The notes: generated by a model from the letters alone, not told the origin. Shown: positions 54,247 to 63,694, counted from the stretch's first letter. The stretch is 64,000 nt of DNA from JANXQG01 sp963775975 (GCA_963775975.1 CAVZKX010000002.1:2728001-2792000); one strand, 5' to 3'. Made by a program: numbers and translations.

Positions 54247-55674
54247 ATGTCGCAAAGCAAAGCCCGATCGCGGTACCACTCGCAGACAAGAGACAAAGGG
54301 ATGCGGCACGCCTTAAGAAAACCACGAGTCTTCATCGTATACCAGAAGTCGGAAATTCTCCTCGCGGACGGCATTAAGAGTCTTCTTGAAACTTGGGGCT
54401 ATAAGGCATTCTATTGTCGCCAACACGCAAGAGATGGCAAGTTCTACAGGCAGGAATTGCGACACAAACTCTGCCGATGCGACTTGGTCTTGCTTCTCCT
54501 GTCTAGGGAGTTTCAATGGTCGCAATACTGCCAAGCCGAAGCTGGAACGACGATGGCACTTGAAAAGCCGTTCATTCCCATTGTCATTCGGCCAGCTACC
54601 AGCACCGACATCGGCAATGAAATCGCCAAAGTCATGGAAGGAAGTCAATTCCTTTTAGCCGACGATAAGTTCTTTCTGCCAAAACTTAAGGAAGCGATTA
54701 TTAGAGAGCTTGCTACAAGCAAGAGCAGATTGCACAAATTGGTTGCGAAACTGCAAGACTTGGCGGCAGTCGATCTTGCACCAGGCCAGATCTCCGACCA
54801 TAGATTTGAAAAGGAATGCCAGGAAAACGTCGTGCGAGTCGTCAAGGACATCGAAGAGAAATACAAACTTTATCAGCCCAAGAAAGTACTGTCGAGCATT
54901 TGGCCAAACCTCGACGATCGTGGCTGTCGTGAAAGCATTATCGGCAATATTAGGCAGAGCCTTCAAGACCGTACCCAAAAAACCGTCCTTGCCTTTGTAG
55001 GAGTGTCACTAAAGTTTTCGCTCCAATTGATCACTGAGGCACTTGAAAACCTAAGTCCCCAGGGATTGACCGCAAAAAAGGCACTTACGATTCAACTGGT
55101 GCATATGGATGATCAATCCCACATCCTTCACGCCGTTCGCGACACCAGAGATATTGAGACGATCCGTCGGAACTTTGAAACAGAGTGGCAGGAAATCTCT
55201 GCCAAGTGGGAGAACCTTTGCAAGGCAGCCTCGATTGATCTCGAAGCACCCAAGCTCTATAGAATCGACTATATCCCGTCACGCGTTGGAATACTGATCG
55301 ATGACAACATTCTGTACGCGGGCCGTTGTGCCCTAAAACCGGTCGGATCGGGCACTTGGCCGATTTTCCATTTAGATGTTGGCGAGTTGGAGTATCAGTT
55401 TCATATGAAAGGGAGCAAGGAAGTCTTTCCCGGCGGGGACAAGGCTATCGACGAATTCAAGGGATTTCTCAAGGCATACGGTGAAACCAACAATAATTCT
55501 GGTGTTTCACCTGTATGGCGATCGGATGCGTGGCTCGAACGCCTGGAACAATGCATCGCAGATTACAACGACACCGAAGATATCACGTTTATCAGTGCGT
55601 CCGCCACTAAATTTGAATCCATGATCGTGCGCTTATTGGAGCGCAGGCCTACAACAACCAGGAGCGCCGCGTGA
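54247..55674 (+). CDS. TIR-domain protein with PLD-like C-terminal domain
   Basis: 475 residues (457 if ATG 54301 is used; neither start has a strong ribosome site). TIR domain at about residues 26-115: RVFIVYQKSE opens strand A, LLETWGYKAFYC, DLVLLLLSREFQWSQYCQAEAG carrying the candidate NAD-hydrolase Glu98, then FIPIVI. A helical linker follows (about 130-245). The C-terminal half (VLAFVGVSLKF ... LTIQLVHMDD ... YRIDYIPSRVGILIDDNILYAGR) resembles phospholipase D-like domains without HKD motifs. TIR effectors often degrade NAD in anti-phage defence. The A/T-richer composition and neighbouring toxin-antitoxin pair suggest acquired defence cargo. Confidence 0.8.
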   Translation: MSQSKARSRYHSQTRDKGMRHALRKPRVFIVYQKSEILLADGIKSLLETWGYKAFYCRQHARDGKFYRQELRHKLCRCDLVLLLLSREFQWSQYCQAEAGTTMALEKPFIPIVIRPATSTDIGNEIAKVMEGSQFLLADDKFFLPKLKEAIIRELATSKSRLHKLVAKLQDLAAVDLAPGQISDHRFEKECQENVVRVVKDIEEKYKLYQPKKVLSSIWPNLDDRGCRESIIGNIRQSLQDRTQKTVLAFVGVSLKFSLQLITEALENLSPQGLTAKKALTIQLVHMDDQSHILHAVRDTRDIETIRRNFETEWQEISAKWENLCKAASIDLEAPKLYRIDYIPSRVGILIDDNILYAGRCALKPVGSGTWPIFHLDVGELEYQFHMKGSKEVFPGGDKAIDEFKGFLKAYGETNNNSGVSPVWRSDAWLERLEQCIADYNDTEDITFISASATKFESMIVRLLERRPTTTRSAA

Positions 55675-55723
55675 GCTAGGCGCACCAGGAACATTAGCGA
55701 TCGGCGGAAAAGCTAAGGTTATT

Positions 55724-56086
55724 GTGTATATCCAGAGTTCCGACAACGCGCGCGAGCAACGCATAAAGGAATTGGAGGCAAGGATACGGAGGAACCTTGG
55801 ATGCATTCCAGGGAAGGATTGCCTTGAGATTCGGTCATACAGACATCCGGCTACGTTCCGGGCGATAGTAATAGGGAATGTGGCGATAGGGCTTCAGCCC
55901 TACATTAACGCCGACGAAACACACGAAGGTACCACGAAAAAAATCCCTGTGGGTCTTGTTTTTACTAAGTGTTTCAAACATTTTTTGGAACTGAAGAGAA
56001 GCTTGCTCACTTTTAGCGATGGAGAGCCGTCTGCTGGTCCTGCTTTGAACGGCGCTCTTGGACTGAACGTTGAGTCTCCTGAATAG
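55724..56086 (+). CDS. Hypothetical protein, possible remnant of a PLD-like domain
   Basis: 120 residues from GTG 55724 after TAAGG. The pattern VIVYIQSSDN ... LEIRSYRHPATFRAIVIGNVAIGLQPY aligns by strands with the C-terminal domain of the TIR protein upstream (TIQLVHMDD ... LYRIDYIPSRVGILIDDNILYAG). Open reading continues upstream of the GTG in the same frame, so it may be a truncated larger gene. Function unknown. Confidence 0.5.
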   Translation: MYIQSSDNAREQRIKELEARIRRNLGCIPGKDCLEIRSYRHPATFRAIVIGNVAIGLQPYINADETHEGTTKKIPVGLVFTKCFKHFLELKRSLLTFSDGEPSAGPALNGALGLNVESPE

Positions 56087-56170
56087 AAACGTACACGCAC
56101 AGGCAATTTCGATCTCGATGGTCCGAAGAGTAGACGCATCATCCAATTAGCACGAAGGGCGATCTTGAGA

Positions 56171-57130
56171 ATGCAGTTTGTGAACCTTGGATCGACCGGA
56201 TTGAAAGTCTCTCGAATTTGCCTTGGGTGCATGACCTACGGAAGCAAGCAATGGCGTGATGGGGTGCTTGACGAGCAAGAGAGCCAACCATTGTTCCAGC
56301 GTGCATTCGAATTGGGAATCAATTTCTTTGACACCGCGGATTTATACTCGCACGGCGTCAGCGAGGAAATCCTGGGGCGGGCAGTTAAGAAGTTCGGAAT
56401 CGGGCGAGAAGCGGTTGTGATCTCTAGCAAAGTATTCAATCCCACTGGCGACGGTATTACCCAGCGTGGGTTAACTCGCAAGCACGTCCGTCACGCTATT
56501 GATGAAACCCTGCGGCGCCTAGGCACTGATTACGTTGACCTGTACCAGATACATCGATTTGACCCAGATACTCCGATTGAGGAGACTCTTGAAGCATTGG
56601 ATTTGGTGATCACGGCTGGAAAGGCGCTCTACATCGGTGCGTCATCAATGTGCGCGTGGCAGCTTGCCAAAATGCTTTTTACATCCGACCGTTTGAGACT
56701 GAGCCGATTCATCACTTTGCAGAATAACTACAATCTCGTCTGCCGCGAGGACGAAAGTGAAATCATCCCATTCTGCCGATCGGAAGGTATCGGCCTGATC
56801 CCCTGGGGGCCGTTAGCGCGTGGATTCCTAGCTGGCGACAACACTATGGACGAGACCAAGCGAGCCAAGATTTGCAAATACCACCTGGAGTCTGATTTCG
56901 CGATTCTTAGTAAAACGACCGAGCTTGCTCGGCAACGTGGCGTATCCAATGCGCAGATTGCGATTGCTTGGCTGCTGCAACAGTCAGGAATTACAGCCAC
57001 CATCGTAGGGCCGCGCACGATACAGCACCTTGAAGAAGCAGTGCAGGCGATTGAACTGCATCTCGGCGATGACGAGCTTAATGCTCTTGCCGAGCCGTAC
57101 CAACCACATCGCGTATCCATCCATCGCTAG
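56171..57130 (+). CDS. Aldo/keto reductase
   Basis: 319 residues from ATG 56171 (TTG two codons upstream is less likely). NADPH-dependent TIM-barrel oxidoreductase: catalytic tetrad Asp54 and Tyr59 (FFDTADLYSHG), Lys87 (ISSKVFN), His128 (YQIHRFD), and C-terminal ATIVGPRTIQHLEE for cofactor binding. GIGLIPWGPLARGFL matches AKRs related to oxidoreductases of the YajO type. Substrate unknown. Ends convergently with the ankyrin gene, overlapping by four bases. Confidence 0.9.
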   Translation: MQFVNLGSTGLKVSRICLGCMTYGSKQWRDGVLDEQESQPLFQRAFELGINFFDTADLYSHGVSEEILGRAVKKFGIGREAVVISSKVFNPTGDGITQRGLTRKHVRHAIDETLRRLGTDYVDLYQIHRFDPDTPIEETLEALDLVITAGKALYIGASSMCAWQLAKMLFTSDRLRLSRFITLQNNYNLVCREDESEIIPFCRSEGIGLIPWGPLARGFLAGDNTMDETKRAKICKYHLESDFAILSKTTELARQRGVSNAQIAIAWLLQQSGITATIVGPRTIQHLEEAVQAIELHLGDDELNALAEPYQPHRVSIHR

Positions 57131-57867
57131 CGCCGAACTCCGTTTGGCTCACGGATGTCGCCGTCTTCTTTCCTAATGGCACGCAGTTCTTCTTTGGCTG
57201 CATTAGGACCAATGATAGGTTGTGTTTTACGGAAGGCGTCATCCCTTTCCCCTTCTGCCAAAACATCCACGACATCCTGATGTCCCGCTTTCCTCGCGTC
57301 TGCTATCGGTCCAACGGTTCCATTCGGATGCCGGTTTGCACCAGCGTCGATTAACATCTCAACCACATCTTTGCAGCCACCACTTGCGGCCTCGTGCAAT
57401 GCCGTTCGATTGGCATCGTCCATTGCATTGACATCCGCTCCCGATTCTATTAGTTGTTCCACGACCTCTTGTGCGCGTCGTGACGGGGCCACTCGGTGCA
57501 GCGGCGTACGCTTCCAATTATCCTTTTCATTGACCCGAGCCCCCGCATCTATCAGCAATTCGACCATTTCCCTTACTCGATCTATTGGCAATACGGCAGT
57601 CACAGCCGCGTGCATAGGCGTTGTTCCTTGCCAATCCGCAGCATTAACATCAGCCCCATGTCTTATTAATAGCCTTGCCATTTCCTTCCTGCCGAGCGCC
57701 GCCGCTAAATGGAGCGCGGTCATTCCACTGGCATCCCCGTCGTTGATCAACGCACCAGCGTGTATTGCTTTATCGGCAAAAGCAAGGTCGTCTTTCCTCA
57801 CACACTTTAGCAACAGTGCATTCAGTTCGTTACGACTGTAAATATCTCCTAGTGTACGACTGCGCAT
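57127..57867 (-). CDS. Ankyrin-repeat protein
   Basis: 246 residues. At least four ankyrin repeats are evident (TALHLAAALGRKEMARLLIRHGADVN; TPMHAAVTAV...MVELLIDAGARVN; TPLHRVAPSRRAQEVVEQLI; TALHEAASGGCKDVVEMLIDAGAN), spanning about residues 45-190, with a charged tail. No signal peptide. Protein-binding scaffold; partner unknown. Part of the A/T-richer cargo block, convergent with the aldo/keto reductase gene. Confidence 0.85.
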   Translation of the reverse strand: MRSRTLGDIYSRNELNALLLKCVRKDDLAFADKAIHAGALINDGDASGMTALHLAAALGRKEMARLLIRHGADVNAADWQGTTPMHAAVTAVLPIDRVREMVELLIDAGARVNEKDNWKRTPLHRVAPSRRAQEVVEQLIESGADVNAMDDANRTALHEAASGGCKDVVEMLIDAGANRHPNGTVGPIADARKAGHQDVVDVLAEGERDDAFRKTQPIIGPNAAKEELRAIRKEDGDIREPNGVRR

Positions 57868-58016
57868 ATCGAGTACTCACGATAGATGTTAAGAAATGAT
57901 ACCGGTGTTAATATACCATAAATGTACCCAGGGATTATTAAGGTTTTATGACAATTGCAGCACGCCGGGACCGTCCGGTGTAACACACTGGTATCGTTAG
58001 TGTTTTATCATACTGG

Positions 58017-58478
58017 TCATCTCGTCTGCGGGGAAAGCATGCTTCCAGACTCTCCTTGGTCGCTTCGCCACTGGGCGATTTCTTCTATGACCGTCGCCGA
58101 CTTCTCGGTTTGCAATGCACCGGCGCCATCGACCTCTTGAATCCAGACGACCTTGTGCCGGGCGATTCCCTGGAAAAGCCGGATGTTTGTCCGGGCTTCG
58201 CTGTTCAGATTCCGGCCCCTGATGTGGATTTGCTGGCTGCCCAAGTACAGCGTGATGCCTTCCGACGGATCGAACTCGACACGCTCCAGCCAGCTATAGC
58301 CAACGGCCAGGATGTTGCCCTTGTTCTTTCGCAGTTCGAGCATGATTGCCCGGCCGCGGCCACGCAGCCAGCCGAACGCCCCAAGGTCGTCGGTGGTCTC
58401 AGGTTCGTCCGCGGCAGCGGAGCCAATGGACTTGTCGCCGCTTGCGCCCGTGTATTTCTGCAATACCTTATCGCTCAC
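58017..58478 (-). CDS. Hypothetical protein coupled to the relaxase
   Basis: 153 residues from GTG 58478, which has GGAGGAA eight bases upstream and overlaps the relaxase stop. The middle (AFGWLRGRGRAIMLELRKNKG, LYLGSQQIHIRGRNLN, VVWIQEVDGAGAL) looks like a compact beta-rich domain. Family unknown; tight coupling suggests a role in DNA processing or transfer. Confidence 0.68.
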   Translation of the reverse strand: MSDKVLQKYTGASGDKSIGSAAADEPETTDDLGAFGWLRGRGRAIMLELRKNKGNILAVGYSWLERVEFDPSEGITLYLGSQQIHIRGRNLNSEARTNIRLFQGIARHKVVWIQEVDGAGALQTEKSATVIEEIAQWRSDQGESGSMLSPQTR

Positions 58479-61098
58479 GTTCCACTTCCTCCCGATTGCG
58501 GCTTGCCGGTTCCGGTAACGCAAGGGCCATTTCCGCCTGTCGATGATGGACGGCGACACGGGTGCGCCTATCGACGAATTCGGTTGCCGAAAGCCGATCA
58601 TCCGACCGGCTGACGGCCGCAAGCAGCGCCCTCTTGTCGCCGGTGTAAATCGTCGCCTTTTTCTTGCCACGCGACACAGAGACATAGAATTGCTCGCGCG
58701 ACGAAGCCGGGACGGATTCGGCCGATTGTCCAATCAAGACGTGATCGACCGTCTTTCCCTGCGAGGCGTGCGACGTGCTGACATAGCCGTGGGCCAAGTG
58801 ACCGTAATCCTTCGCAACCGTCCAACCGTTATCAAGAACAATGTTGCCGGTCCGGCCAAAACCTTTGACCGTATAGCGAGCACCGTTGTTGAGCCGATGC
58901 TTTCCGTCGGACGTAACGCCGTTCTTTGTGATTCGCACGATGTCGCCGACCGCGAGACTCAGTTCGCCGGCATGGAATGCTTGGAATCGGGCCGCTTGAT
59001 TCAGCGGCAATGGCTGCCGTTCGACGATAATGCGATCCCCTTTGTAAAACCCTCTCGCATTCTGGTGGAACTCTACGACGTCACCGGGGAAGTAATTCAC
59101 CGGATCAGCTCGCTCGGCTTCCGTGAAGTTTGCGTTGACCAATTGCAGCACCGGCCGTTCCACTTTACCAAGCTGTCCCTTCCGCTTGAGCGCGTCGCGA
59201 ATCTCGGCCGTAATCTTTTCGCCTTCGCGATGCGTCGGCGAAACAACCAGCGCCGTTTTGCCGGACGTTACGGTAGCGACATAATCCTTGGCCAAAACCT
59301 GACAGCGATCGGCGTCGGACACTTCCCGCACCCAGCCGAGCTTATCGAGTTGGCGGAAACCGGCTTCAGTCCGGCCCTCGCTCAAAAACCGCACGGCGTC
59401 TTTATAGTCGCCAGACTGCCGCATGATGTCCTTTATTTCGGCGGAGATTAGGCCAGCCTCCTCTTCCAGCAGCCGCAGCGGCGCGCCGCGTTCGACCGAG
59501 CCATGCTGCCGACGATCACCGGAAAGAATGATTCGTGCATCAAGTTTTTCGGCCAATGCAAAGACCTGTGCCATCGTTCTCGTGCCGAGCAATCCGGCTT
59601 CGTCGATCCAGCAGACCTGTCCTTTCATGTTTTCGTGCAGCCTTGTGTCCACGAGCAGCCGGGCAACCGTATCGGCGTTCTCAAAACCTTCCTTGCGCAA
59701 GACGCCGCGGCTGGCGTTCGCCGAGGGTGCGAACGTGAATACTTTCGTGCCATTGGCCTCAATGGCCTCGACCGCCTCTTGCATCATGCTCGTCTTACCG
59801 ACGCCGGCGGCGCCACGGATCAGCATAACTCGGTCGCGAGACTCCAGGACGTGCTCGACCGCCCGACGCTGCCCGTCGTTGAGCCAGTCCCGCCTAACGA
59901 CATGAGGCTTGCTACCCAGCTTCGCTTCGGTGCCGCGCCCATCACGGGCATAAGCCAGCATTTGTGATTCTTCGGCAAGAACACAGCGCGTGGTCACCAT
60001 GCGGCGACCATCCTTGTCGCCAAATACAAAGTCAGACCGCCGAAAGGCATCTTCGACCGCTTCGGGCGATGCTTTGCCGAAAGCGTGCCGCATCGCTTCG
60101 GCCAGGAGCGTGCGTTCCGGCACGACCGCCGCACGCTCGAAGCAGTGCTCGGCCGCGAAACGCACGGCCTCATGCGCGATGTTGCGGTCTTCGCCGATCG
60201 CCGTGCCGCCGATGCTAATGTTCACGGCGGCAATTCCCGACCGCTCCTCGGCAGTTAGGCGGGACTGCCATTCGTTCTGTAACTGCTCAAGGGTCAAGTG
60301 TTTCTGTTTCCTCTTGCGGGTGGCAGCCCCCAATTGCGACTTGGCCACCGGATCGTGGATGCCCTTGCGCTCGGCTTCCGCTTCAATAACAGCCGTCCGT
60401 CGCGAGAATCGCTTGAGCGCGGAGGTCGGGACGCCGGCAACCCCCCACCCCGTTTTGGTCCGCTCAATTGCAACGCCAAGTTCCGCCAGTCGGCGGCTCA
60501 TGCGGGAATGGAACTGCGCCTCGAAATACGGTGCATCGCGCTTCAGGTCGGCGAATTCCCCGGCCTTCCAGGCAGCCTCTTTGTGGTCCCAGGTCGTATT
60601 GAAAACGAAGCAATGGGCATGCAAATGCGGGTCGGGCACGCCATCGACGGGCCGCGATGTAAAATGCATGAATTCGCCCCAGGCCATGTTGCCCGTAACC
60701 CGCTTGTCGTTCATTCCATTCTTTCGGATGCGGGTCTGCATGTCGGATTCCAATTCGCGCATAGTCTCGTCCACCGACTGACGGAAGGCTTCGAGAATGC
60801 GCTCGTCTTTCGTCAGGCCGTACAGCACCGACACGCTCTTGGGCACATGGAAGTTGAAATCATAGCCAACACGACGATGCTCCTTTTGCCGTTGCGTGAG
60901 CGTCTGGCCGGTCGCCGGATGGAGATTTTGGCAGAGTGCATCCCATACGTCTTTCTGCACTTCGCCACTCAAGCCGAGCCGTTTGGCCGCTAAGCCCTTC
61001 CAGCCTCCGACGAGCTCCTGTCCCTCGGAGTAATAATCCGCTTGCGTGTAGTAGCCCATCGCCCCGGCTGCGGAACTGTTCTGGATGATTCGTAGCAT
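58468..61098 (-). CDS. MobF-family conjugative relaxase-helicase
   Basis: 876 residues from ATG 61098 (MLRII). The TrwC/TraI-like relaxase domain has tyrosines Tyr16, Tyr17, Tyr22 and Tyr23 (GYYTQADYY), and the metal-binding histidines His145, His160 and His162 (FMHFTSR, then DPHLHAHCFVFN). The C-terminal half is a RecD/UvrD-like helicase with Walker A RGAAGVGKT and Walker B WIDEAGLLG, and ends in SVSRGKKKATIYT. It nicks oriT, unwinds and pilots the strand to the coupling protein. A little shorter than TrwC; no frame break is seen. Confidence 0.93.
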   Translation of the reverse strand: MLRIIQNSSAAGAMGYYTQADYYSEGQELVGGWKGLAAKRLGLSGEVQKDVWDALCQNLHPATGQTLTQRQKEHRRVGYDFNFHVPKSVSVLYGLTKDERILEAFRQSVDETMRELESDMQTRIRKNGMNDKRVTGNMAWGEFMHFTSRPVDGVPDPHLHAHCFVFNTTWDHKEAAWKAGEFADLKRDAPYFEAQFHSRMSRRLAELGVAIERTKTGWGVAGVPTSALKRFSRRTAVIEAEAERKGIHDPVAKSQLGAATRKRKQKHLTLEQLQNEWQSRLTAEERSGIAAVNISIGGTAIGEDRNIAHEAVRFAAEHCFERAAVVPERTLLAEAMRHAFGKASPEAVEDAFRRSDFVFGDKDGRRMVTTRCVLAEESQMLAYARDGRGTEAKLGSKPHVVRRDWLNDGQRRAVEHVLESRDRVMLIRGAAGVGKTSMMQEAVEAIEANGTKVFTFAPSANASRGVLRKEGFENADTVARLLVDTRLHENMKGQVCWIDEAGLLGTRTMAQVFALAEKLDARIILSGDRRQHGSVERGAPLRLLEEEAGLISAEIKDIMRQSGDYKDAVRFLSEGRTEAGFRQLDKLGWVREVSDADRCQVLAKDYVATVTSGKTALVVSPTHREGEKITAEIRDALKRKGQLGKVERPVLQLVNANFTEAERADPVNYFPGDVVEFHQNARGFYKGDRIIVERQPLPLNQAARFQAFHAGELSLAVGDIVRITKNGVTSDGKHRLNNGARYTVKGFGRTGNIVLDNGWTVAKDYGHLAHGYVSTSHASQGKTVDHVLIGQSAESVPASSREQFYVSVSRGKKKATIYTGDKRALLAAVSRSDDRLSATEFVDRRTRVAVHHRQAEMALALPEPASRNREEVERER

Positions 61099-61613
61099 CG
61101 CCTCGGTCACCTGTCGCCGCTTCAAAACTAATAAACGCCGCCTCCTCATATTGGGCTCCCGATGAGAATTCCTTTCACTGCGGGCACGGTTTTCCCGAAG
61201 ATTCCATTCCATCTCCGCTACGGCGAGCGTTTGGTCAGGCCGACGAATGCGCCGGATAGCAGCCCTTGATGCCGTCATCCGCCCAAAGTGGCCTATCGTC
61301 CAGAATCTTTCGCCGGGCGGTCTGCGCGGAAGTTGCTACACGGCTCTCCGGCTTGTTTGGCAGGCAGGGTTGCCGGCAATCCGTCGCGTTCCCCTTGCTT
61401 GCCTTCTTACCGGGCCGACCCACACGGCCAATCTGATGGGCACTCTAAAGCCGCCACCGGCCCGCGCAAGCTGCCAAGACGGTTTCCACCTACGGCGGAG
61501 CCTCCGTCTTTCGCTTGGGCGCGGTACGCTTCGCTCCGGTTTCGGCGGCTTTGGTTCCGTGCCATCAGGCCGCGATGGGCGCGACCCGTAAATCAAAGAC
61601 AAGGAGAACGAAC
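61099..61613. other. Intergenic region between relaxase and plus-strand small genes; candidate oriT
   Basis: 515 bases without a gene I can support, between divergent transfer genes where MobF elements often keep their origin of transfer. There is a short palindromic run (CGGAG-C-CTCCG near 61496-61506), but I cannot identify a nick site. Confidence 0.35.
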
Positions 61614-61826
61614 ATGACTGACGCCAACAATCAGACTTCCACGCCATCCAAAGCACCGACCCACGTTGCCTACCAGGTCCGCGACCGCGAAGGCAAAAAA
61701 GGTTTCTGGACAAGAATCGGCAGCGCGTGGGCGCACGGAGACGGCAAGGGCTTCAACATCCAGGTGGATGTAATCCCGCTCGACGGACGCATCACGCTTC
61801 GCGTCGTATCGGACAAGAAAGACTAA
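61614..61826 (+). CDS. Small conserved element protein
   Basis: 70 residues, ATG 61614 with AAGGAG eight bases before. The core (HVAYQVRDREGKKGFWTRIGSAWAHGDGKGFNIQ, positions ~17-50; then LDGRITLRV) is a compact beta-rich fold. I associate this kind of small protein with conjugative elements, without a known function. First of several tightly spaced plus-strand genes. Confidence 0.75.
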   Translation: MTDANNQTSTPSKAPTHVAYQVRDREGKKGFWTRIGSAWAHGDGKGFNIQVDVIPLDGRITLRVVSDKKD

Positions 61827-61881
61827 TGGAAACCAACCGGGCGGGCCAATGTGCCCGCCCACCACCGAAAGGAATCACGCC

Positions 61882-62034
61882 ATGTATCACGCAGACCATC
61901 ACCTAAGCAGCCGCATTCTCCGAGTCGAGTCGTCTCTGGCCGAGTATGACTCTGTCGATCCCGAATTCGATAGCGGCATAGACGAACTCGAACGCGAGTT
62001 CGCCGAACTCCGCCTCCAGCTTTCCAACGACTAA
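61882..62034 (+). CDS. Very small hypothetical protein
   Basis: 50 residues, start ATG 61882 after AAAGGAA with good spacing. Acidic, probably one long helix (DSGIDELEREFAELRLQL). No family recognised; same orientation and spacing as neighbouring small genes, so likely in one operon. Confidence 0.6.
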   Translation: MYHADHHLSSRILRVESSLAEYDSVDPEFDSGIDELEREFAELRLQLSND

Positions 62035-62053
62035 CTCGGAAAGGAATTCGACC

Positions 62054-62269
62054 ATGACCACCAACCAAGACCGAGCCAGTCGCTGCCAAGGCGCACTCGA
62101 AACCTACGAGGACGACGACTTTGCCACCAACCTGACCGACATCCTATGCGACGCCCAGCACTGGTGCGACCAAAACGGCCACGACTTTCATTTCCTGCTG
62201 GCGAGCGCCTGCCGGCATTACATCAACGAACTCAACGACCAACAAACCGACGAAAGGAGACTATCATGA
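62054..62269 (+). CDS. Small hypothetical protein
   Basis: 71 residues from ATG 62054, with GGAAAGGAA upstream. Hydrophilic with HWCDQNGHDFHFLLASACRHYINEL, a probable helical domain. Its stop shares ATGA with the methyltransferase start, so the two are translationally coupled. Function unknown. Confidence 0.68.
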   Translation: MTTNQDRASRCQGALETYEDDDFATNLTDILCDAQHWCDQNGHDFHFLLASACRHYINELNDQQTDERRLS

Positions 62270-63017
62270 ACTACGCCACGATCAATCCGTTCTACGCCGC
62301 CAGGCAATACCGCCCGGCGAGCGAACCTACGGCCGAGCCGTATAAGCCAGTCTTTGTAAAACTGCCGCGTGCCCCGATCAACGCCAGCCCGGTGCCAGGT
62401 CTCACGAGCCTTTACCACAATGCCGAAGCGGGAGACTACGGCAACCGAGGCTATCCGGGCAATTGCAGCGGCAACCTGATCAAGGACTTGCTTGCCTATT
62501 TTCGGCCGGGCTTGCTTTGCGATCCAATGGCCGGTTCTGGCACGTGTGCCGATGTGTGCGACGAACTCGGCATCGCCTGCTTGCATTTCGACATTCACAG
62601 GGGCTTCGACGCTTGCGACCCGAACGACTTTACCGCCGTGGATATGTTTGACTTCATCTGGGCTCATCCGCCCTATTTTCGGCAAAAGCTTTATTCGGAC
62701 AATCCTTGTGACCTGTCGCGTTCGCCGACGCTGGAGCATTTTCTCAAACGATACGGTCAGTTCGTCCGCAACTGCGCCGCGCACTTAAGCCGGGCGGTAG
62801 ACTGGCAATTCTGATGGGCGATTACTGCGATTATAAGGAAGGTTTCGTCCCGCTCACGTGGCATACCAAACGTTTCGCCTTCGACTCGGGACTCCGGCAA
62901 TGCTGCACCGACATCATTCGTTTCAGCCACGGAGCATCGAGCAGCCGGAAGGTTTACAAATCGGTCTTCATACCTGGGCTCCACGACGTATGCTCGATCT
63001 TTGAGAAAGCCTCCTAG
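62266..63017 (+). CDS. Orphan DNA methyltransferase (frameshifted)
   Basis: About 250 residues in two frames. SAM-binding motif I is CDPMAGSGTCADVC (near residue 86), and the catalytic-type motif IV reads AHPPYF where most N4/N6 enzymes have D/S/NPPY. The second fragment (MGDYCDYKEGFVPL to ...SIFEKAS) follows after one A apparently missing at 62786-62788, which would restore KPGGRLAIL. No restriction endonuclease gene is adjacent, so it is probably an epigenetic or anti-restriction methylase of the element. Coupled by ATGA to the previous gene. Confidence 0.83.
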
Positions 63018-63121
63018 CGGACGACGTACGCCCGACATTTCCGACAACTGATTTCGACCCCAGTATCGTTCGCGACGTATTCCTGGGCTGCGGGCTAGCG
63101 GCGTACCTAGAGCAAAGCGCA

Positions 63122-63292
63122 ATGCATCAAGGCTGGCCGGACATAAGGGCAACGCGCTGCTTTGCCTGCCGCTCCTACGATGAAGCGTTGGCCGAACGAG
63201 ATATGCATCGACGCCGCGAGGATTGTCGGCGCCGCAAACCACGCAGCCGAAGTCTACAAACCTTCCCGACTGCCAGCCGACGAACAGTGTGA
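63122..63292 (+). CDS. Possible small hypothetical protein
   Basis: 56 residues from ATG 63122, but the same frame is open upstream to about 63010 (FDPSIVRDVFLGCGLAAYLEQSA), so the gene may begin earlier with a lost start. The coding-like part ends near residue 35; the tail is Arg-rich. Weak evidence. Confidence 0.35.
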   Translation: MHQGWPDIRATRCFACRSYDEALAERDMHRRREDCRRRKPRSRSLQTFPTASRRTV

Positions 63293-63694
63293 TCGCCCCG
63301 GCGCTGGTACTACGCCGAGCGGCTCATCGTCAATAAGAGCATTGAGGCGACTTGCCAATGAAACGCAACGTCGCCGCGCGTCGTCGCTCCGACTCAGGGG
63401 CATCGAAGGAAGGAATCCTGGTAAGCTGCCACCATCTCGTCCATCTTCATAGCCGGCCGAATCCGCCAATACGCCGCCCACTGGTCATTTCCCGGGGAAA
63501 CATCATTTTTCAAATCTCCCGTTCGTCGGACTCAATTTTGCGAAACTCTGCACGGCCGCGATTTGTTTTTCTGTCAGACATCTCTCCTATGCTGCGCTTA
63601 GGCAGGTTTTCACCGTGAAAGTGCCTTCCGGTGCGTTAGACATAGTTCACGCTTGCGGCACGCTATTAGTAGCTCAACTGAATTGCCAGCTTAG
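63293..63694. other. No recognisable gene
   Basis: About 400 bases where no open frame looks like a real protein on either strand and no strong repeat is visible. It separates the plus-strand small genes from the minus-strand ATPase fragment. Confidence 0.4.

Noticed and set aside
58479..58733. 85-codon N-terminal extension of the hypothetical gene downstream of the relaxase
   Set aside because: It lies entirely within the relaxase gene in another frame; the GTG at 58478 has a clear ribosome site.
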